From Ruminococcus flavefaciens (GTDB lineage: Bacteria; Bacillota; Clostridia; Oscillospirales; Ruminococcaceae): a stretch of DNA of 64,000 nt. Both the position numbers and the translations under genes were made by a program. Each line of letters begins with the position of its first letter. Within the stretch, counting starts at the first letter, position 1. The notes below the pieces were generated by a model. The model was not told where the DNA came from, did not search any database, and saw only the letters and a list, made by a program, of their open reading frames with translations. The stretch spans positions 3,637 to 67,636 of the forward strand of contig DBXO01000041.1 in NCBI GenBank assembly GCA_002309635.1, written 5' to 3'. Positions 8,372 to 16,548 of the stretch are shown one piece after another.

Positions 8372-9457
8372 ATGTCCAACAGATTATTTCAGGGTTTAGT
8401 TCATCAGATGCGTGACTCCATCGACGCTACTATCGGCGTCGTTGATGAGACCGCAACGATCATCGCATGCAGTGACCTTTCACGTGTAGGCACAACGAAT
8501 GAGTTCGTATCACTCGACCTCAGCGATTCACACGATATCTTTATCCGCGACGGCTTTACCTACAAGCCCTTCGGCTCAAGAGTAAAGCCCGACTATGCGG
8601 TATTCGTAGAGGGTGTTGACGACGCTGCTGCAAAGTATGCAAGCATACTCGCTATCGCACTCTCCAATATCAAGCAGTACTACGATGAAAAGTATGACAG
8701 AAACAACTTCATCAAGAATGTAATACTCGATAACGTTCTCCCCGGAGATATCGTTATCAAGGCAAGAGAGCTCCACTTCAATGCAGAGATCAGCCGCGCC
8801 GTATTCCTTATCAGGATCATCTCGGCTAACGACATCTCGGCATATGACGTTATCCAGAACCTCTTCCCTGACAAGAACAAGGACTTTGTCTTCAACATCA
8901 CAGAGACAGATATAGTTCTCGTCAAGGAGCTCAAGAGCACTGTAGATTCAAAGGATCTTGAAAAGCTTGCACGCTCTATCGCAGATACTCTCAGCAGTGA
9001 GTTCTATACAAGAGTAAACGTAGGTATCGGTACAGCCGTTGTAGGCGTAAAGGATCTTGCACGTTCATTCAAGGAAGCTCAGATGGCTCTTGAAGTCGGC
9101 AAGGTATTCGATACAGATAAGGTAATCGTAAGCTACGACAACCTCGGTATCGCACGTCTTATCTACCATCTCCCCACAACTCTCTGCGAGACATTCCTTC
9201 ACGAAGTATTCAAGGTTGGCAGCATCGAGTCTCTCGACCATGAAACTCTCTTTACTATCCAGAAATTCTTTGAGAACAACCTCAACGTATCAGAAACATC
9301 AAGAAAGCTCTTCGTACACAGAAATACTCTCGTGTACAGACTCGAAAAAATCAAAAAGCTCACAGGTCTTGATCTCCGCGAATTCGATCACGCTATCATC
9401 TTCAAGATCGCACTCATGGTAAAGAAGTACCTGTCTGCTAATCCTGTAAAGTTCTGA
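8372..9457 (+). CDS. CdaR/PucR-type transcriptional regulator
   Basis: The protein (361 residues from ATG 8372) has the CdaR/PucR layout: an N-terminal sensory region (about 1-130), a degenerate GGDEF-like middle domain (about 140-270, with FYTRVNVGIGTAVVGVKDL) and a C-terminal helix-turn-helix of the HTH_30 type (LNVSETSRKLFVHRNTLVYR, followed by LEKIKKLTGLD). Two ATGs compete; the second is preferred because AAAGG lies 9 bases before it and only one base before the first. It precedes ftsE-ftsX and the M23/S41 peptidase genes, an order often seen in clostridia, but a terminator separates it from ftsE. The ligand is unknown. Confidence 0.85.
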   Translation: MSNRLFQGLVHQMRDSIDATIGVVDETATIIACSDLSRVGTTNEFVSLDLSDSHDIFIRDGFTYKPFGSRVKPDYAVFVEGVDDAAAKYASILAIALSNIKQYYDEKYDRNNFIKNVILDNVLPGDIVIKARELHFNAEISRAVFLIRIISANDISAYDVIQNLFPDKNKDFVFNITETDIVLVKELKSTVDSKDLEKLARSIADTLSSEFYTRVNVGIGTAVVGVKDLARSFKEAQMALEVGKVFDTDKVIVSYDNLGIARLIYHLPTTLCETFLHEVFKVGSIESLDHETLFTIQKFFENNLNVSETSRKLFVHRNTLVYRLEKIKKLTGLDLREFDHAIIFKIALMVKKYLSANPVKF

Positions 9458-9487
9458 TAAAAGCCACCAGGGCATATATGGAACTTC

Positions 9488-9509
9488 GGGCGGCTTAGTC
9501 CGCCCTTTT
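9488..9509 (+). terminator. Terminator between the regulator and ftsE
   Basis: GGGCGG-CTTAGT-CCGCCC followed by TTTT. It lies 30 bp after the regulator stop and 25 bp before the ftsE start, so ftsE may depend on read-through or on a promoter not recognised here. Confidence 0.65.
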
Positions 9510-9534
9510 CACAGATTAAGGTAGGTGTAACCCA

Positions 9535-10542
9535 TTGGTAGAACTTAAAAACGTATCAGTGACCTACTCCAGCGGCGTTGACGCTCTCAATAACGTCAGC
9601 CTCAAGATAAACGACGGCGATTTTGCCTTCGTGGTAGGTTCATCAGGTGCGGGCAAAAGTACTATGATAAAGCTTCTGCTCAAGGAAATAGACGCAACGA
9701 GCGGTGTTGTCACCGTAAACGGCTATAACCTGAACAAGCTAAAGAAGAGAAAGATACCTGAATTCCGCCGTACTCTCGGCTTCGTATTTCAGGATTTCCG
9801 ACTGATCCCGTCAATGACAGTATCCGAGAACATCGAATTCGTTCTCAGAGTTATAGACGCTCCGATCAAGTATATCAGAAAGAGAGTCCCCTACGTTATC
9901 AGTCTTGTAGGACTCCAGGCAAAAACCAACTCTTACCCCGACGAGCTCTCGGGCGGCGAAAAGCAGCGTGTAGCCATTGCACGTGCGCTGGTAAACGACC
10001 CCCAGCTCATAATAGCCGACGAGCCTACGGGCAATATCGACCCCGAGCTCTCATATGAGATAGTCGAGCTCCTGAAGGGTATCAACGATCAGGGTACCAC
10101 AATACTCATGGTAACTCATGAGCATGACCTTGTACGTCACTTCGGCGGACGTGTAATCAACATCACCGAGGGCGAAATAGTATTTGACGAGGTAATATCA
10201 GGCGCAGGCGACGAACTTCTGGCAGATATGAACACGGATATGTCTGCCGACGATATGGCTCAGGCTGTTAGCGACGCAGAGCATATCAACGACAGCGTCC
10301 GCACAGATATCAATACCGAGGACAATATCGAGCTCCCCATAGAAAATATGACGGCTGACGATATAATCTCGGCAATAGGCGGAGTCCCGGAACCTCCGAA
10401 GCCCGAAAAGGAGCTTATGAAGCCTGTAAAGGAAAACATCGACGTTGATATAACACAGGAGCTGCCCAGGATACCCGCAGGTGAAACTCCTGAGGAGATA
10501 CTCGCCGCACTTTCCGAAAAAACGGAAGGAGGTGCGGAATGA
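9535..10542 (+). CDS. ftsE: Cell-division ATP-binding protein FtsE with long acidic tail
   Basis: FtsE is the ATPase of the FtsEX complex, which opens the division-site peptidoglycan hydrolase. The ABC core (about 1-225) shows Walker A GSSGAGKST, signature LSGGEKQRVAIARAL, Walker B LIIADEPTGNIDP and the switch His in MVTHEHD. FtsE is usually about 230 residues, but this one has 335: the extra 105 or so residues are rich in Asp, Glu and Pro and look disordered. The start is TTG at 9535, as the FtsE homology begins there (VELKNVSVTYSSG). The stop overlaps the ftsX start by 4 bp. Confidence 0.93.
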   Translation: MVELKNVSVTYSSGVDALNNVSLKINDGDFAFVVGSSGAGKSTMIKLLLKEIDATSGVVTVNGYNLNKLKKRKIPEFRRTLGFVFQDFRLIPSMTVSENIEFVLRVIDAPIKYIRKRVPYVISLVGLQAKTNSYPDELSGGEKQRVAIARALVNDPQLIIADEPTGNIDPELSYEIVELLKGINDQGTTILMVTHEHDLVRHFGGRVINITEGEIVFDEVISGAGDELLADMNTDMSADDMAQAVSDAEHINDSVRTDINTEDNIELPIENMTADDIISAIGGVPEPPKPEKELMKPVKENIDVDITQELPRIPAGETPEEILAALSEKTEGGAE

Positions 10543-11450
10543 AGCTAAGTGGTTTCAAATACCTCGCCAATCAGGGCGTGGAAAATATATGGAAGAATAA
10601 AATGATGACCTTCGCTACTTTCTGCGTACTGCTCATCTCACTTCTTCTTGTAGGTATCGCAGGTCTGTTCTACATCAACCTAAACTCCATGATAAAGGGT
10701 CTCGGCAGCCAGAACGAGGTCGTTGTTATCATGAACACAGGCACCACAGAGGAACAGAATACAGCCGCCGAGGAAGCCATAAAGGCTATCTCAAATGTCG
10801 CTACCATAAAGTTCGTACCAAAGGAGGAGGCCCTCGAGAGACAGAAGGCAAGCCTCCCGAATGCCGAAGTTATCTTCAACGATTATATCGGCTCTGACGC
10901 AAGCTTTATGCCAGACGGCTTCAGCGTGACCGTCAAGAACAACGACAGGATCGCGGAAACCGTGTCGCAGATAAGCTCTCTCGAAAATATCCAGAGCGCT
11001 TCTGCTTCGCCTCAGGTAGCTGAGTTCCTCAGAGAGCTCAGAAAGGTTGTCTCACTCATTGCAGGCGCTGTAATACTTGCACTTGCTGTAGTAGCAATGA
11101 TAATAATCTCCAATACCACAAAGGCAAGCGTTTTTGCCCGCCGTGAGGAGATACAGATAATGAAATATGTCGGCGCAACAAATGCCTTTATACGTATGCC
11201 ATTCTTCGTAGAGGGTATGTTAACAGGCTTCTTCGCAGGCGCAGGCGCATATTTCATAACTTGGGCAATATACCGCTCGGCTTATGAAATGCTCACAAAG
11301 CAGGGTATGCTTATGAAGACCTTTGGTATAGGAAGCCTTATCCCATTTGATAAGATTTGGCTCTACCTTGCCGTCGGATACCTTGTTTCGGGCGCTCTCA
11401 TAGGCGCTCTGGGAAGCGTTATAAGCACAAGAAAGCATATCGATGTATGA
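10539..11450 (+). CDS. ftsX: Cell-division protein FtsX
   Basis: FtsX is the membrane half of FtsEX. The 303-residue protein has a cytoplasmic start (YLANQGVENIWKNKMMT), a first membrane segment (FCVLLISLLLVGIAGLFYI), an extracellular loop of about 110 residues that would hold the partner hydrolase, and three more membrane segments with the FtsX core (SVFARREEIQIMKYVGAT). It is coupled to ftsE through an ATGA overlap and is followed 98 bp later by a secreted M23 hydrolase with a coiled coil, the expected FtsEX target. Confidence 0.95.
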   Translation: MKLSGFKYLANQGVENIWKNKMMTFATFCVLLISLLLVGIAGLFYINLNSMIKGLGSQNEVVVIMNTGTTEEQNTAAEEAIKAISNVATIKFVPKEEALERQKASLPNAEVIFNDYIGSDASFMPDGFSVTVKNNDRIAETVSQISSLENIQSASASPQVAEFLRELRKVVSLIAGAVILALAVVAMIIISNTTKASVFARREEIQIMKYVGATNAFIRMPFFVEGMLTGFFAGAGAYFITWAIYRSAYEMLTKQGMLMKTFGIGSLIPFDKIWLYLAVGYLVSGALIGALGSVISTRKHIDV

Positions 11451-11548
11451 TATGGATGACCGAACGAATAATATGAAATCTTTTTATGAAAGGAGTGTGC
11501 TGTCAGGTCAAAGCAATCAGATTCAGCTAACTGACACGCAGCTTGATT

Positions 11549-12910
11549 ATGAAAAAACTTAGTATATTCAAAAAGGGAATATCCTTTACGATCTCATCAG
11601 CATTATCAGTTTCACTTCTTGCAGCCTATCCGTCAATAAATGATAAAAACGACAAGGCTGAGGCTCTCACTATTGCCGAGATGCAGGAGGAAATAAACAA
11701 CAACAAGGCAAGAATAAGCGAGCTTCAGAGCGAGATAGACGCCCTTGAGGGCAATAAGGCAGAGGAGCAGCAGTATCAGAGGCTCCTTGACGATCAGGTA
11801 CAGAAGATACAGGAAAACATCAGACTCCTCAATCAGGAGATCGAAAGCATAAACGCCGATATCAGTTCAGCTCAGTTCAACATCGAGATGCTGGACGATT
11901 CCATCGTAAAACAGCAGGAAGAGATCGACAGCAATATCGAGCTATTCAAGCAGCGTCTCTGCAATATGTACATTTCGGGCAACGAAAACCTTGCTTCTGT
12001 CGTAGTCGGTACTTCAAGCTTCTACGATATGATATCAAGAGTAGAAATGGTAAACCGCATCGCTTCCTACGATGAGCAGCTCATAAACGATATCCTCTCC
12101 GATATCGATGAAATGGAGCAGTCCAAGAAAAACCTTGAGACCGAAAAGCTCACCCTCAAAATGAAAATGAACGAGCAGGAAAAGCGTAAGGAAGAAAAGG
12201 ACAAGGAAGTTGAGATACTCAACGAACAGGTCCGCAAGACTCAGGCCGAGATAGACCGTATCAACGCCCTGCAGCGCAACCTTGAAGCCAATCAGGCCGA
12301 ACTCGCAGCTATCGACGCTGAGTTCGACGCTCAGATCGAGGCAGAGATAGCACGTCAGGCAGCAGCTGCTCAGGCAGCCTATGAAGCTGAACAGGCTCGT
12401 CTTGCAGCAGAAAGAGCGGCAGCGGCAAGTAACTATACCTATACGGGTCAGACTACCTATGTTCCCGTTGCGGCAGGCGCTTCAGGCTTTGCATGGCCTG
12501 CACCCGGCTTCTGCTACATCTCAAGCTACTACGGCCCGAGATGGGGGGGCTTCCACGGCGGTATCGACGTCGGAGACGCAGGTATCTACGGCGGAAATGC
12601 TGTTGCTTCAAGGTCCGGTACTGTTGTTCAGGTCTATAATTCGTGTCCCTGCGACTATCCCAAGGACGGCTACTGTCCCTGCGGCGGCTGCGGGAACTAC
12701 GGAAACTACGTCACTATATCACATGACGGTACATACTCGACCGTTTACGCACATCTTTCACATGCATATGTATCTGTAGGTCAGTACGTTGAACAGGGCG
12801 AGGTCATCGGTGCTATCGGTACCACAGGCTGGTCAACGGGAGCTCACCTCCACTTTGAAGTGCGCGTGAACGGCTCTCGTGTTGATCCTATGGGATACGT
12901 TAGTCCGTAA
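11549..12910 (+). CDS. Secreted coiled-coil M23 peptidoglycan endopeptidase (EnvC/PcsB-like)
   Basis: The protein (454 residues from ATG 11549; TTG at 11543 is possible) has a signal peptide (KGISFTISSALSVSLLAAYP), a long coiled coil (about 40-300, rich in Glu, Gln and Lys, ending in an Ala-rich stretch) and a C-terminal M23 LytM domain. Zinc ligands are in HGGIDVGD and HLHFEV; the preceding YAHLS strand is also present. The layout is that of hydrolases switched on by FtsEX, matching the upstream ftsEX. Unusually, the M23 domain carries an insertion with five Cys between the first metal motif and NYVTISHDG. No strong ribosome site precedes the start; the nearest AAAGGAG is about 50 bases upstream. 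Confidence 0.88.
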   Translation: MKKLSIFKKGISFTISSALSVSLLAAYPSINDKNDKAEALTIAEMQEEINNNKARISELQSEIDALEGNKAEEQQYQRLLDDQVQKIQENIRLLNQEIESINADISSAQFNIEMLDDSIVKQQEEIDSNIELFKQRLCNMYISGNENLASVVVGTSSFYDMISRVEMVNRIASYDEQLINDILSDIDEMEQSKKNLETEKLTLKMKMNEQEKRKEEKDKEVEILNEQVRKTQAEIDRINALQRNLEANQAELAAIDAEFDAQIEAEIARQAAAAQAAYEAEQARLAAERAAAASNYTYTGQTTYVPVAAGASGFAWPAPGFCYISSYYGPRWGGFHGGIDVGDAGIYGGNAVASRSGTVVQVYNSCPCDYPKDGYCPCGGCGNYGNYVTISHDGTYSTVYAHLSHAYVSVGQYVEQGEVIGAIGTTGWSTGAHLHFEVRVNGSRVDPMGYVSP

Positions 12911-12918
12911 AATATCAA

Positions 12919-13034
12919 GGGCAGTTATTAAAGTAATGCCTGTATAGCAGTTTTTGTATTTATCGGGGAAAACCTTTCTGAGAAAAGGTTCTTCCCCGAT
13001 AGCTGCCATGCGGGGATCACACTAAAAACTGCCC
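12919..13034. repeat. Nested hairpin element, copy 1
   Basis: A core hairpin ATCGGGGAA...TTCCCCGAT (12962-13000) with inner arms ACCTTT/AAAAGGT is enclosed by outer arms: GCAGTTTTT (12947-12955) pairs with AAAAACTGC (13024-13032), and GGGCAGTT (12919-12926) can compete for the same right arm. Similar cores occur at 43127-43266 and 61247-61327. It lies between the M23 and S41 genes and lacks a clear T-tract, so it may act as a transcript-processing or stability element rather than a terminator. Confidence 0.7.
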
Positions 13035-13061
13035 GAATTTTTGTCAGAAAGCGTTGATAAC

Positions 13062-14228
13062 ATGAATAAAAAAATCAGTCTTGGACTTGCTGTGAGCTTG
13101 ATAGCTATCGCTTCTGCGGTAACATTCATACTTACCTCGTTTTTTTCGCTGCAGAGCTTCAACGAAAAGGTAGTTGACGTAAACGAAAAGGGAAAGAAGT
13201 ACAACTCCCTACAGACCCTCGACTCTTATGTGCGTGAGAACTACCTCGGCGATATCGACGAGAACAAGCTCAGCGCAGGCATACTGAAAGGCTACATGTC
13301 TGGACTTGACGATAAATACTCCAAATACCTCACCGCGGAGGAGTACCTTGCGGAGCAGAATGACGACGAGGGACAGTTGATCGGTCTCGGTCTTACTCTT
13401 AACGAGGACGAAAACGGTTATATCCGCATTGCAAATATCATGCACGACTCCCCTGTTTCAGAGGCCGGTATCCGCGAAGGCGATATAATAACCCTTATTG
13501 ACGGTGTAAGCGTGCTTTCCACCGGCTTCGACGAGTCTGTTGAGGCTCTGCGCGGCGCAGAGGGCTCGGAGATAAGACTTACCATAAGACGAGGCGGTAT
13601 CGACAAGGACTACACCTTCAGCCGCCGCTCTATCGAATCTGTAACTGTAACAGGTGAAATGCTTGACGAAAACGTAGGCTATATCAAGATCTCCTCATTT
13701 AAGAAGAATACTCCGCAGAAGTTCGTGGACACTCTTGAGAGACTTACGTCAAACGGCGCTAAATCGCTGATATTTGACGTGCGTGACAACGCAGGCGGAA
13801 GTATCGAGATGCTGTCGACTTGTCTCGACCCGCTTCTCCCCGAGGGAGTTATAGCTACTGCCGATTACAAGGACGGTCACAGCGAGACGCTGATATACTC
13901 GGACGAAAACAAGCTCGATATTCCCATGACGGTGCTTGTGAACAAAAACACCGCAAGCGCGGCAGAGCTTTTTGCGGCTTCGCTCCGTGATTTCTCGGGA
14001 GCTGTGCTCATAGGCGAGAAGACATACGGCAAAGGAGTTATGCAGAAAACTACGGAATTCAGCAAAAACGGCGCGGTAGTTCTCACAGTTGCAAAGTATA
14101 AGACGACTGTGTCAAAATGCTACGACGGTATCGGACTTGCTCCCGATATCTCCATATCCAATGAGTCGGAGGACTATGACGACCAGTACACCAAGGCTGT
14201 GGAGATCGCTCATAATCTTATTAATTGA
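13062..14228 (+). CDS. S41-family C-terminal processing protease (CtpA-like)
   Basis: The 388-residue protein has an N-terminal signal anchor (KKISLGLAVSLIAIASAVTF), a PDZ domain (about 95-175, GLGLTLNEDENGYIRIANI) and the S41 protease core. The catalytic Ser is in NKNTASAAELFAAS and the catalytic Lys in IGEKTYGKGVMQ. It would act outside the membrane, probably trimming cell-wall or secreted proteins; CtpA-type proteases often accompany M23 hydrolases in this position. An in-frame TTG at 13041 exists, but the ATG at 13062 starts directly before the charged signal-anchor sequence and is preferred. Confidence 0.9.
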   Translation: MNKKISLGLAVSLIAIASAVTFILTSFFSLQSFNEKVVDVNEKGKKYNSLQTLDSYVRENYLGDIDENKLSAGILKGYMSGLDDKYSKYLTAEEYLAEQNDDEGQLIGLGLTLNEDENGYIRIANIMHDSPVSEAGIREGDIITLIDGVSVLSTGFDESVEALRGAEGSEIRLTIRRGGIDKDYTFSRRSIESVTVTGEMLDENVGYIKISSFKKNTPQKFVDTLERLTSNGAKSLIFDVRDNAGGSIEMLSTCLDPLLPEGVIATADYKDGHSETLIYSDENKLDIPMTVLVNKNTASAAELFAASLRDFSGAVLIGEKTYGKGVMQKTTEFSKNGAVVLTVAKYKTTVSKCYDGIGLAPDISISNESEDYDDQYTKAVEIAHNLIN

Positions 14229-14257
14229 CAAGCGATAGGCAATAAATTTTCAGTGTA

Positions 14258-14287
14258 GGGCGCACAGTGTGCGCCCGTTTGGTTTTT
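14258..14287 (+). terminator. Terminator after the S41 protease gene
   Basis: GGGCGCAC-AGT-GTGCGCCC, an 8-bp GC-rich stem, is followed by GTTTGGTTTTT. It closes the ftsEX-peptidase group. Confidence 0.8.
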
Positions 14288-14348
14288 AGCCTGCGGACTG
14301 CCAAAGGCAGCCCCTGCAGATTTAGTGCTGAAGGCTTAAATCCCGCAC

Positions 14349-14377
14349 TTGACTTTTTCAGCGCAGTATAGTATAAT
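14349..14377 (+). promoter_or_regulatory. Promoter of greA-lysS
   Basis: TTGACT (14349-14354), a 17-bp spacer and TATAAT (14372-14377). The start near 14384 would leave about 39 bases of leader before greA. Confidence 0.8.
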
Positions 14378-14422
14378 ATTATGTAATGCTATTTATTATT
14401 AAATATTAAGGAGTGCATTGAT

Positions 14423-14893
14423 ATGGCTACAAAGAAGATGTCCAGAGAAAGCTACGACAAGCTCGTTGCAGAACTTGATGACCTCAAGATCAATAAACGT
14501 AAGGAAGTTGCCGAAAGACTTAAGGTTGCCCGTTCTTACGGAGACCTTTCGGAAAACGCCGAGTACGATGAAGCTAAAAACGAACAGGCTATCCTCGAGG
14601 CTCACATTCAGGAACTCCAGTACACTATCGACAATGCCGAGATCGTTGACGATGAAAGCATTTCTGTAGATGAGATAGGCATGAGCTCCAAGATCACTAT
14701 CAAGCGCCTTGATACAGGAAAGATCGAGACCTTTACCATTGTCGGCACCAACCACGCCAACGTGAGAGAGGGTCTTATCTCAGATGAGTCTCCTATCGGC
14801 AAGGCTGCTATGAAAAAGAGAGTCGGCGATACATTTATCGTTGAGGCTCCGGCAGGAGAGCTCAGGTTCGAGGTAATCGAGATCTCCAAGTAA
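14423..14893 (+). CDS. greA: Transcription elongation factor GreA
   Basis: GreA rescues backtracked RNA polymerase by stimulating cleavage of the RNA 3' end. The 156-residue protein has normal length, with the N-terminal coiled coil (ERLKVARSYGDLSENAEYDE, carrying the acidic tip D and E) and the C-terminal FKBP-like domain ending in ISDESPIGKAAMKKRVGD. TAAGGAG lies 9 bases before the ATG. It is followed 19 bp later by lysS, a common clostridial pairing. Confidence 0.96.
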   Translation: MATKKMSRESYDKLVAELDDLKINKRKEVAERLKVARSYGDLSENAEYDEAKNEQAILEAHIQELQYTIDNAEIVDDESISVDEIGMSSKITIKRLDTGKIETFTIVGTNHANVREGLISDESPIGKAAMKKRVGDTFIVEAPAGELRFEVIEISK

Positions 14894-14912
14894 AATCGAA
14901 AGGATACTGAAA

Positions 14913-16496
14913 ATGAGCGAAAATCAGGTAAACACCCCTGCTCAGGCTGAGGAAGAGCCCGTTCAGGATATAAATATATTAAAGAAGGACAGACTTGATA
15001 AGCTTGCAGATCTCCGCGAGCTGGGTCACGACCCCTTTACTATCACAAAGTTCGATGTTACAGGCCATGCTGCCGACTACAAGAAGGAGTACGAAGCCAA
15101 GGAAGCCGAGATACTTGCTGCTGTAGGCGATGACGAGGAGAAGAAGGCTGCCGGGCTTGAAAAGCTCAACGAGAATATTATCCGTATCGCAGGACGTATA
15201 ATGAGCTGGAGAGATATGGGCAAGGCTAACTTCATTGACGTCCGCGACGCCTCCGACCGTATACAGGTATATGTTCGCTCCAATGACGTGGGCGCAGACC
15301 TTTTCAAGGAGTTCAAGAAAAAGTGGGACATCGGCGATATCATAGGCGTTGAGGGCTATGTTTTCAGAACCAAGAAGGGTGAGATATCCATTCACGCAAA
15401 AAGCATCACCCTTCTCACAAAATCCCTCCTTCCCCTGCCCGAAAAGTGGCACGGCCTCAAGGACACAGACACAAGATACCGTCAGCGCTACCTCGACCTC
15501 GTAATCAATCCCGACGTCAAGGATACTTTCGTAAAGCGCTCAAAAATAATCGCTTCTATCAGACGCTACCTTGATGATCAGGGCTTTATGGAAGTAGAAA
15601 CTCCAATGCTCGTTTCCAACGCAGGCGGCGCTGCTGCAAGACCATTTGAAACTCACTACAACGCCCTCGACGAGGACGTAAAGCTCCGTATCAGCCTTGA
15701 GCTCTACCTTAAAAGACTCATAGTCGGCGGACTTGAAAGAGTTTACGAAATAGGCAGAGTTTTCCGCAACGAGGGCGTTGACACACGTCACAACCCCGAG
15801 TTTACGCTTATGGAGCTCTATCAGGCTTATACAGATTACTACGGAATGATGGACCTTACCGAGAATATGTTCCGGCATGTTGCCCAGGAGGTATGCGGTA
15901 CAACCTGCGTTCCCTACGGCGAGCACATGATCGACCTCGGCAAGCCCTTCGAGCGACTTTCAATGATCGACGCCGTAAAGAAATACTCGGGCGTTGACTT
16001 CAACGAGATAAAGACTCTCGAAGATGCCCGCAGGATAGCTGATGAAAAGGGCGTTGAGTACGAAGACCGCCACAAGCGCGGCGATATCCTCAACCTTTTC
16101 TTTGAAGCTTTCGTTGAGGAGCACCTCATTCAGCCTACATTCATCATGGATCACCCCATCGAGATATCACCTCTTACCAAGAAGAAGCCCGACGCTCCTG
16201 AGTATGTTGAGCGTTTCGAGCTGTTCATCACAGGCCGTGAGATGTGCAACGCTTACTCCGAGCTGAACGATCCCATCGACCAGCGTGAGCGCTTCAAGGC
16301 TCAGGAGGAGGCTCTCAGTCAGGGCGACGAGGAAGCTAACCGCACAGATGAGGACTTCCTTAATGCTCTCGAAATAGGCATGCCTCCTACGGGCGGTATC
16401 GGCTACGGTATCGACCGTCTGGTAATGCTCCTCACCAACAGCTCTTCTATCAGGGACGTTCTTCTCTTCCCGACATTAAAGAGCCTTAATCAGTAA
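14913..16496 (+). CDS. lysS: Lysine--tRNA ligase, class II
   Basis: The 527-residue protein charges tRNA-Lys. It has the OB-fold anticodon domain (about 70-180, AGRIMSWRDMGKANFIDV) and the class II core with motif 2 VFRNEGVDTRHNPEF and motif 3 GIGYGIDRLVMLLT. An acidic N-terminal stretch of about 20 residues precedes the normal start of homology. It shares the greA transcript. Confidence 0.96.
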   Translation: MSENQVNTPAQAEEEPVQDINILKKDRLDKLADLRELGHDPFTITKFDVTGHAADYKKEYEAKEAEILAAVGDDEEKKAAGLEKLNENIIRIAGRIMSWRDMGKANFIDVRDASDRIQVYVRSNDVGADLFKEFKKKWDIGDIIGVEGYVFRTKKGEISIHAKSITLLTKSLLPLPEKWHGLKDTDTRYRQRYLDLVINPDVKDTFVKRSKIIASIRRYLDDQGFMEVETPMLVSNAGGAAARPFETHYNALDEDVKLRISLELYLKRLIVGGLERVYEIGRVFRNEGVDTRHNPEFTLMELYQAYTDYYGMMDLTENMFRHVAQEVCGTTCVPYGEHMIDLGKPFERLSMIDAVKKYSGVDFNEIKTLEDARRIADEKGVEYEDRHKRGDILNLFFEAFVEEHLIQPTFIMDHPIEISPLTKKKPDAPEYVERFELFITGREMCNAYSELNDPIDQRERFKAQEEALSQGDEEANRTDEDFLNALEIGMPPTGGIGYGIDRLVMLLTNSSSIRDVLLFPTLKSLNQ

Positions 16497-16508
16497 TAAT
16501 AAACCATT

Positions 16509-16529
16509 CGGGCGGCTGATTGCCGCCCG
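16509..16529 (+). terminator. Hairpin after lysS
   Basis: CGGGCGGC-TGATT-GCCGCCCG forms an 8-bp stem but is followed only by TTATC, so termination may be partial and the next gene could be read through. Confidence 0.5.
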
Positions 16530-16548
16530 TTATCATAAGGATAGAATT

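Noticed and set aside
11480..11548. AAAGGAG followed by GTG as an earlier start for the M23 hydrolase
   Set aside because: The GTG is in another frame than the protein and opens no useful coding frame.
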